Assembly (NCBI GenBank): GCA_026985385.1
Contig: JALSQM010000091.1
Location: 1 to 10,285, forward strand
Reading direction: 5' to 3'
Origin: Acidilobaceae archaeon
GTDB lineage: Archaea; Thermoproteota; Thermoprotei_A; Sulfolobales; Acidilobaceae
DNA length: 10,285 bases
Numbering within the stretch: position 1 is the stretch's first letter; every line of letters starts with the position of its first letter. The notes below the pieces were generated by a model, which saw only the letters and a program-made list of their open reading frames with translations, searched no databases and had not been told where the DNA came from. The translations under genes and the position numbers were made by a program. Positions 5,642 through 10,285 of this stretch are shown one piece after another.

Positions 5642-5647
5642 ATTTTT
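5625..5647 (+). terminator. GC-rich hairpin followed by T5 at the nreA 3' end
   Basis: TCTGGGG (5625-5631) pairs with CCCCAGA (5635-5641) around a 3-base loop, and AATTTTT follows on the plus strand (T5 at 5643-5647, running into the nreA stop). On plus it looks like an intrinsic terminator, yet all genes here read minus, so it would stop antisense transcription. On minus it is a hairpin right after the nreA stop, which could mark the mRNA 3' end. Role uncertain. Confidence 0.3.
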
Positions 5648-6885
5648 CAGGCGAGCTCCGGCCAGAACTCCGTTAGCCTCCTTTGTCTAACGCCTCTCAG
5701 GAGGGGGCTGGCTTTAATCGCGGCTTGGGGTGCCGAGATCCTCGATAGGACGTGTGATAGGGCATCGTCGAGGTCATCGAACCTTCTAGGCGTGCCCTCT
5801 AGTGCTCTCCGGAGCGTCTCTCTAATGTGCCAGTTTCCGACGGGGGCGTAGTATAGTGGGGTTATCTCTCTCACTATGAGTACGTCGGCCCTCCTCCCTC
5901 TCCTATAGAGGTGTTCTAGCACTGCAAGCCGGGCAGCTGAGAAGCCGCCGTCGACTTCACTAGTCCTTCCTCGGGGATCCTCGGTCACCCTCCAGGTTAC
6001 GGGCTCGCGGGCGCCTTTCGTCCAGAGGCCTGTGGGATGCCATATCTCGATCCATTCGAACCACCCGCTACCGGGGTAAAGTACTACTAGGAACCTGTTT
6101 CCCAGATACTCCGCCTCATATACTTCGATGCTAGGCACTTCAAGCTTATCCCTGAGTGATGAGCGCAGCCACCCACTGATAACGTCGTCTACAGCCGTTA
6201 TAGCCCAGCGCGTCGGGACGAGCCTCCGGTTCCTCGTCCTCCCCAGGGCTCCCAGGCTAAGGGCCCTCTGGATAGTGTAGACGGATACGCCTGCCCTGTA
6301 AAGCTCTACTATAGCGTCTATAGCTTTCACGTCGTCCCACATTAGTGATTCTAGCTTCGAGTCCAGACGGGGGTTGTCGACGATTTTGAGTTCCCGCGCA
6401 GGACTCGAGGGGCCCACGGGTTTTGATACACCGTCAAAGATTAACCGGGGGGTTGGGGGCTTCTCGAGCACTACCTCGGAGTCTACAGGTCTGCGGCTAA
6501 GGGCGGCGTGTACCACCTCCTTGTCGTATAGAGTCTCCGGCCTCCGCGCGTCGACCCTGAGGGATGCCGCCACCATGCTGCTTCTCAGCGCTATAATCCT
6601 GTGGAGTGGCTCCCTCCTGGCGCTCCAGAGCTCGGGTGCCTCGTGATAAGAGGCTGCGCGTTCATCCTCTCCAGGTGGCACCATGTAGTATACTCTCAGG
6701 AGAGGGTAGCCCGCCTCTCCCACCACGCTAGAGGGGGGCGTATAGCCCTCCAGCTCGGTACCCCTGGTCGCTAGAGAGGCTGAGAGTTGGCCTCTGAACC
6801 TCTCGAGGATGGGGCATCTGGGTAGGCCGCAGAGCCTCTTATAGCCCTTGCAACGCGCGCATAGCTCGGGCGATATGCGGGGCAC
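5647..6885 (-). CDS. nreA: DNA repair protein NreA (PCNA-interacting)
   Basis: 412-residue member of the archaeal NreA family (COG1602), implicated in repair of DNA damage such as mitomycin C adducts and acting with the sliding clamp PCNA. The N terminus has a four-cysteine zinc motif: C9, C12, C19, C24 in 'CARCKGYKRLCGLPRCP'. The central and C-terminal regions keep family segments such as 'GEAGYPLLRVYYM', 'DNPRLDSKLESLMWDD' and 'VTEDPRGRTSEVDGG'. The extreme C terminus is a PIP box, Q401-R-R-L404-T-E-F407-W408, with Trp where F or Y is usual. Start is GTG 6885, preceded by GGGAGAGGGG and 12 bp from the phoU stop, so it is the last gene of the tfe operon. Stop is TGA. Complete. Confidence 0.93.
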   Translation of the reverse strand: MPRISPELCARCKGYKRLCGLPRCPILERFRGQLSASLATRGTELEGYTPPSSVVGEAGYPLLRVYYMVPPGEDERAASYHEAPELWSARREPLHRIIALRSSMVAASLRVDARRPETLYDKEVVHAALSRRPVDSEVVLEKPPTPRLIFDGVSKPVGPSSPARELKIVDNPRLDSKLESLMWDDVKAIDAIVELYRAGVSVYTIQRALSLGALGRTRNRRLVPTRWAITAVDDVISGWLRSSLRDKLEVPSIEVYEAEYLGNRFLVVLYPGSGWFEWIEIWHPTGLWTKGAREPVTWRVTEDPRGRTSEVDGGFSAARLAVLEHLYRRGRRADVLIVREITPLYYAPVGNWHIRETLRRALEGTPRRFDDLDDALSHVLSRISAPQAAIKASPLLRGVRQRRLTEFWPELA

Positions 6886-6897
6886 GCCCCTCTCCCG

Positions 6898-8067
6898 TCA
6901 CTTCTCGGGTGAGCCGGGCAGTATAACCCGGAATCCCCGTTCCTCTAGGCTTTTGAGTACGTCTACAGCCGAGCCCTGGTAATATTTAACTATTATGACG
7001 TCGCCAGCGTTGAGCCTATACGCTCTCGGCACGGGGAGTATTAGTGTGGAGCCCGTTCTTATCGCTACCGGGAGTATCCCCTTATCCTCTAGGCGTAGCT
7101 CGCCTATGCTCCTCCCCGCGAGATCCTCGGTGACCAGTAACTTGACATAGGCCTCCTCCGCCTCTTCAACGGTCTCTATTAGCAGCTCCGATACCATATC
7201 GTTAGTTACCAAGCCTGCTATGAGTGTTGCAGCATCGGCTAGAGACTCCATAGACTTCATGAAAACCGCTATCGAGACCATCTCGTCCGAGGCCGAGGGA
7301 TTGCCTGCGGCGAAGGCCGCGGAGAGCCCCCTAATGTAGAGTTCGTCTGCCTCGTCCTCCAGCCTTAGCACCTCCCTAGCCGTCGACTTATCAGAGTATA
7401 GCAGGCTATGAAACGCTAAGTCAAGCATGAGCCTCGCAAGGCTTTTCAGTTGCAGTATAGCGGATGAGAGCTCGTCACCCGCTATAGCCGAGACCAGAGC
7501 CGAGGTTCCCTTGCTTAGCTGTGGGTAGATAGAGTCCCCCAGAGTCCTCGCTAGCTCCTCCACCTCCTCGAGGGGGCCTCGAACCACCAACACGTCGGAG
7601 TCCACGGCTTTATCGAGTTCCGGTGCGAGGATGTACTCGCTCCCCTTCCTAGCGAGTAGTACGTCGACGGCGCTTCTTATAGTCTCGGGCTTCCTTCTAA
7701 CCCTCACCAGAGCAACGATCTCATCGCAGCACACGCTGGCGGCAGCTACGAACTTGTGTATGCCCAATCCGCGTAGGGTGAGGCCCGCCAGGTCGGCTGC
7801 GGCATCACTTATCTTATCGAGCGCCTCGGCGAGGGTGACCGCTCCTATAGCTAGTCCCGCCTGGCTGGGACCTCTAACGGCTAGGGAGATGCCGGCTATT
7901 ATCTCGGATAGATAGTCATCTATCGTTCTCTCTATCATCAAAACCTCGCGTGCGGCCTCTACATCGTTTGAGGCGAGGGTATATAGTGCTAGATCCACCG
8001 CTACACTCGAGTAGTGTGTAACATCGGAGAGGAGATTAAACACCGGCTTCTCTACTAGTCTTTTCAC
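6898..8067 (-). CDS. PhoU / TrkA-C domain protein (duplicated)
   Basis: 389 residues with a two-fold repeat. PhoU-like helical bundle about 10-100; a degenerate TrkA-C (RCK_C)-like part about 115-175 ('ILAPELDKAVDSDVLVVRGPLEEVEEL'); second PhoU-like bundle about 185-290, with E-x3-D motifs (EVLRLEDEADELY); and a good C-terminal TrkA-C domain about 305-380 (GRSIGELRLEDKGILPVAIRTG ... LNAGDVIIVKY). Such archaeal proteins are thought to gate or sense for ion or phosphate transport, with TrkA-C as ligand-binding module; no transporter gene is adjacent, so the partner is unknown. No membrane span. The GTG at 8067 is part of its own GGAGGTGA ribosome site, which is odd; GTG 8043 is a possible alternative start. 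It overlaps the upstream SPOUT gene by 32 bp. Confidence 0.85.
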   Translation of the reverse strand: MKRLVEKPVFNLLSDVTHYSSVAVDLALYTLASNDVEAAREVLMIERTIDDYLSEIIAGISLAVRGPSQAGLAIGAVTLAEALDKISDAAADLAGLTLRGLGIHKFVAAASVCCDEIVALVRVRRKPETIRSAVDVLLARKGSEYILAPELDKAVDSDVLVVRGPLEEVEELARTLGDSIYPQLSKGTSALVSAIAGDELSSAILQLKSLARLMLDLAFHSLLYSDKSTAREVLRLEDEADELYIRGLSAAFAAGNPSASDEMVSIAVFMKSMESLADAATLIAGLVTNDMVSELLIETVEEAEEAYVKLLVTEDLAGRSIGELRLEDKGILPVAIRTGSTLILPVPRAYRLNAGDVIIVKYYQGSAVDVLKSLEERGFRVILPGSPEK

Positions 8068-8533
8068 CTCCGCCCACGCTCCTAGTGAGCGAGTAAAGCA
8101 CTAGCGAGGCTTCGGCGTTCGGGCCCATTCTACCCTCAGTGCCCCGAGGGTAAATGGGTTTACCGAGCGAAGACTCCTCCGGTGTGAAGTCGGGCTCTCC
8201 CCCGTTGAACGCGACGAGTACCCTACCCCTCACCGTGGGAGGGTTTAGGGGGTCGAAGCTGGAGGGGTTATTCGATTTCGTCACTATGAACGTAATATCG
8301 GGTTTGAGTAGTTCTACCGCGTCACTTAGATCGGATAGTATCAAGAGGCTTACCCCGCTCTTGTATAGAATCCTGCCTAGATCCCCCAGCCCATGTTGGG
8401 CAGCTGCGCCATAGACCTTCGTTAGCACGAGGCGTTTGAGCCTGAGCGACACTACTAGCCGTGCGAAGTCCAGCATTCTCTGTATACTACTAGTATTATG
8501 TAGCAAGGGTATAATCTCTACTTCCACGCTCAA
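8036..8533 (-). CDS. Predicted SPOUT-superfamily RNA methylase (COG4080, formerly 'RecB-family nuclease')
   Basis: 165 residues matching my memory of the archaeal COG4080 family: 'IPLLHNTSSIQRMLDFARLV' (8-27), 'LVLTKVYGAAAQHG' (35-48), 'DAVELLKPD' (71-79), then the C-terminal 'VAFNGGEPDFTPEES...KPIYPRGTEGRMGPNAEASLVLYSL' region (107-149), whose Gly-rich loops fit a SPOUT trefoil knot binding S-adenosylmethionine. The older 'nuclease' label lacks support in the sequence. The target RNA is unknown. Start is TTG 8533 in a TTGA overlap with the stop of the upstream methyltransferase gene, indicating translational coupling; GTG 8527 is an alternative. The last dozen residues (GGGEKTSREAGV) lie in the overlap with the phoU-like gene and look unconstrained. 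Stop is TAA. Confidence 0.75.
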   Translation of the reverse strand: MSVEVEIIPLLHNTSSIQRMLDFARLVVSLRLKRLVLTKVYGAAAQHGLGDLGRILYKSGVSLLILSDLSDAVELLKPDITFIVTKSNNPSSFDPLNPPTVRGRVLVAFNGGEPDFTPEESSLGKPIYPRGTEGRMGPNAEASLVLYSLTRSVGGGEKTSREAGV

Positions 8534-9507
8534 TCCCGGCCACCGAGGAGCTTTAAGAGGTAGAGGGCTATAGCTTTAGCAAGGGGCGGCGGCACGGCTT
8601 CGCCGACCTGGTTGTATTGAGCGTCTCTGCTGCCGAGGAATACATGGTAGTCTGGAAACCCCATTAAGCGGGCCTGCTCCCTGACAGTGAGCAACCTATT
8701 CTCGTAGGGGTGGATGAACCTGCTAGTCCCCATAACCGTTGGGGCGTGCTCGTAGGGGTGGAGTCTAATATAGTTGGGTAACTTACGCCCGTTAGCTCCA
8801 CTATAATAGATGAGTGCCTCGCCCCACCTAAGCCTGGGTAGCCTCCTCTCATGCCTTCTACCGGGGGAGGGCGGGGGCTCGTGGTTGGGCGGCCAGGGGG
8901 CGCCGGGCTCTGGCAGTCCCTTAAGCGCCTCTAGAACAGTGGGCCCCCTCCTCCGGGGCGGGTTTATCCTAGTATTCGAGACGAAGACTCTAGTCCTCCT
9001 GCTCGGTGTTCCATGCTCCTCAGCCCTCAGGACATTGAAGTGCACGCGTTTGTAGCCTACGCGGCTGAATTCCCTCCTGATGGCATCCCTTATGGGAGCC
9101 TCCATGATTGCCGGCACATTCTCTATCACAAAATATGCCGGTTTTAACTCTCCTATGAGCCGTATGGCGTGTAGAAATAACTGACCCGCAGGATCGGCGT
9201 AGAGCCTATCCAAGGGGTCAGGGCGTCTCCTAGGATTTGCACCTGTGAAGGGCTCGCAGGGGGGACTTGCTATTACAACGTCAACCTCTCCTCTCCCGAG
9301 TCCGGCCAAGCTGAGTATTTCCTCGCCACTTAGATCCTTAATGTCATCAGCTACTACCATGGCATGGGGGAAGTTTGCCTTGTATGTCTTGGCTGCAGGT
9401 GGATAGTTATCCACAGCTAGACTTACCTGGAATCCTGCCTCCTCAAAGCCCCTCCCGAAGCCTCCTCCACCGCTGAAGAGATCTATTACTATGGGTCTAC
9501 CTGCCAA
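8530..9507 (-). CDS. DNA (cytosine-5-)-methyltransferase, orphan
   Basis: 325-residue C5 methyltransferase that transfers a methyl group from S-adenosylmethionine to cytosine in DNA. Motifs in order: I DLFSGGGGFGRGFE (9-22); II acidic residue in AVDNYPPA (31-38); IV SPPCEPF with catalytic Cys84 (81-87; Q after Cys replaced by E); VI ENV (129-131); VIII PSRRTRVFV (168-176); a short target-recognition region about 180-265, rich in Pro and Arg; IX LTVREQARLMGFP (273-285); X YNQVGEAVPP (298-307). All catalytic motifs are intact. No endonuclease gene lies in the window, so it is either an orphan modifier or has a distant partner. Start is TTG 9507, overlapping the tfe stop by 11 bp; stop is TGA, in a TTGA overlap with the next gene. 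Alternative partner roles cannot be judged here. Confidence 0.93.
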   Translation of the reverse strand: MAGRPIVIDLFSGGGGFGRGFEEAGFQVSLAVDNYPPAAKTYKANFPHAMVVADDIKDLSGEEILSLAGLGRGEVDVVIASPPCEPFTGANPRRRPDPLDRLYADPAGQLFLHAIRLIGELKPAYFVIENVPAIMEAPIRDAIRREFSRVGYKRVHFNVLRAEEHGTPSRRTRVFVSNTRINPPRRRGPTVLEALKGLPEPGAPWPPNHEPPPSPGRRHERRLPRLRWGEALIYYSGANGRKLPNYIRLHPYEHAPTVMGTSRFIHPYENRLLTVREQARLMGFPDYHVFLGSRDAQYNQVGEAVPPPLAKAIALYLLKLLGGRD

Positions 9508-10051
9508 TACTCATCTCATCCCTCTTAATGGATTCACGTAGTCTCTCTATTATCACTCTTAGCGCCTTTTTGATGTCGTCTCGGGAGTCCTCCTCTAATA
9601 TGCTACCACACTTTGGGCACTGGAAGTTGTACTCATATGCTTCTTCGAATGTATATCTTGTACCGTCGAGTGGGCAGTAGTAGAATACATTGCTCTCCTC
9701 ATACTGGAGTTTTAGCTCTAGATTCCGCAGGACTGCTTTCTTCCTACTCAGCAATACATTATTGATGGTGTGCACGTTGAGCCTCCAGTAGTACCTGGTG
9801 GCACCTGTCTCGGGGTGTTTCCCTCTTCTATACGATGCGAGTCTAAGCTCGTATAGCAGCCTTAGTATCCTCCGTATCTCACCCTGCTTTATGTTAGTTA
9901 GAGTCTCTAGGTCTTCGTCGCTCAAGCCCTTTCCATTCTTTTCAGATAGGAGCTGTCTAAGTACTATGGCTGCGTGTTCCGCGTCTATGTTTGACATAGA
10001 TGCAATCGCTCTCACGAAACCCTCTAGTACCTCGGCGTCATTCGAGGCCAC
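9497..10051 (-). CDS. tfe: Transcription initiation factor TFE (alpha subunit)
   Basis: Archaeal homologue of TFIIE-alpha, which helps RNA polymerase open promoter DNA. From the longer GTG start (10072, 191 residues): extended winged helix about 14-105 (NIDAEHAAIVLRQLL ... ETLTNIKQGEIRRILRLLYELRLASYRR), coiled linker about 105-128, then a zinc ribbon with C133, C152 and C155; the expected fourth ligand is Asp136 (CPLD instead of CPxC), followed by a charged C-terminal helix. I prefer GTG 10051 (184 residues) because GAGGGTGGTC lies just before it. The start lies inside the end of trm56 (14-bp overlap from 10051, 35 from 10072), and the 3' end overlaps the cytosine methyltransferase gene by 11 bp, so the genes are coupled. 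Stop is TAG. The zinc site may use Asp, or be weak. Confidence 0.95.
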   Translation of the reverse strand: MASNDAEVLEGFVRAIASMSNIDAEHAAIVLRQLLSEKNGKGLSDEDLETLTNIKQGEIRRILRLLYELRLASYRRGKHPETGATRYYWRLNVHTINNVLLSRKKAVLRNLELKLQYEESNVFYYCPLDGTRYTFEEAYEYNFQCPKCGSILEEDSRDDIKKALRVIIERLRESIKRDEMSIGR

Positions 10052-10285
10052 CCTTGACCACCCTCTTTCCACGTATGCTTGGGCGTACCTCTAGCCTAGC
10101 CCGTGGATATCTAATATACAGCTCCCAGCCCCTATATAGTCTATCTAGGAAGACCGCTAGGGCAGCTACCTCGGAGTGGGGCTGGTTGCCCACGGACACG
10201 TTCCAGTCAGCTATACTATAGTAGTACCTTTCAACCTTTTCAGCGCCCACGATTATGAGTTTCGGGCTTGGATCCTGGGCTATCT
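10038..10285 (-). CDS. trm56: tRNA (cytidine(56)-2'-O)-methyltransferase Trm56, 3' part
   Basis: C-terminal portion of Trm56, the archaeal SPOUT enzyme that 2'-O-methylates C56 in the tRNA T-loop. The frame is open beyond the window edge: codons before the GTG at 10250 continue as IAQDPSPKLIIVGAEKV, so that GTG is internal. Diagnostic family segments are 'IIVGAEKVERYYYSIADWNV' and 'GNQPHSEVAALAVFLDRL', which form the SAM-binding knot in relatives. The tail 'RGKRVVKGGLE' ends at TGA (10038-10040). tfe begins inside this gene, and the trm56-tfe order fits co-transcription from a promoter outside the window. Confidence 0.9.
   Translation of the reverse strand, partial: IAQDPSPKLIIVGAEKVERYYYSIADWNVSVGNQPHSEVAALAVFLDRLYRGWELYIRYPRARLEVRPSIRGKRVVKGGLE

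Noticed and set aside
6044..6064. tRNA T-loop-like GGTTCGAA on the minus strand
   Set aside because: It falls in conserved nreA codons (GWFEWIEIW), with no acceptor stem or other tRNA arms around it. No tRNA gene is visible in the window.
8036..8533. RecB-family nuclease, the older name for this family
   Set aside because: No PD-(D/E)xK motif is visible; the Gly-rich C-terminal loops fit a SPOUT methylase better.
8530..9507. Restriction-modification system
   Set aside because: No endonuclease-like gene lies beside the methyltransferase; neighbours are tfe and a SPOUT methylase.

Overview
The window reads as hyperthermophilic Crenarchaeota (Thermoproteota), most like Desulfurococcales/Pyrodictiaceae. 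The grounds are archaeal-only proteins (aRF1, TFE, Trm56, NreA, a WhiP-like double winged-helix protein, archaeal-type NMNAT), heavy use of AGG/AGA and ATA codons, frequent GTG and TTG starts preceded by G-rich Shine-Dalgarno sequences, and very tight gene packing. All three stop codons are used (TAG x5, TAA x5, TGA x4 by my reading), so nothing suggests stop-codon recoding. I see no tRNA, rRNA, CRISPR array, insertion sequence or prophage gene.

Layout, left to right. (1) 1-366, plus: 3' part of an NMN adenylyltransferase gene, convergent with prf1 (aRF1, minus). (2) prf1 and a short tsaC/sua5-type threonylcarbamoyl-AMP synthase gene diverge from one AT-rich core placed exactly midway between their preferred starts. 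A small unknown gene follows tsaC and overlaps the 3' end of argF tail to tail. (3) A minus-strand group: an unknown 104-codon gene, a winged-helix gene of the PH0730/DUF4443 type, then argF (ornithine carbamoyltransferase) behind its own TATA box and a 12-bp perfect palindrome. (4) A 257-bp non-coding stretch (4511-4767) with a perfect 9-bp inverted repeat flanking AT-rich DNA, next to a gene resembling the crenarchaeal replication initiator WhiP. (5) A compact minus-strand operon running from the right edge to 5647: trm56 (partial), tfe, a DNA cytosine-5 methyltransferase, a COG4080 SPOUT-type predicted RNA methylase, a PhoU/TrkA-C protein and nreA. Most junctions overlap.

Together these are mainly information-processing genes: translation termination, tRNA modification, transcription initiation, DNA repair at PCNA and perhaps replication initiation, with arginine and NAD biosynthesis genes interspersed. 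The parts I find most worth following up are the WhiP-like gene with its structured intergenic region as a candidate replication origin, and the orphan m5C methyltransferase embedded in the tfe operon. I do not see a clear new defence or mobile system.
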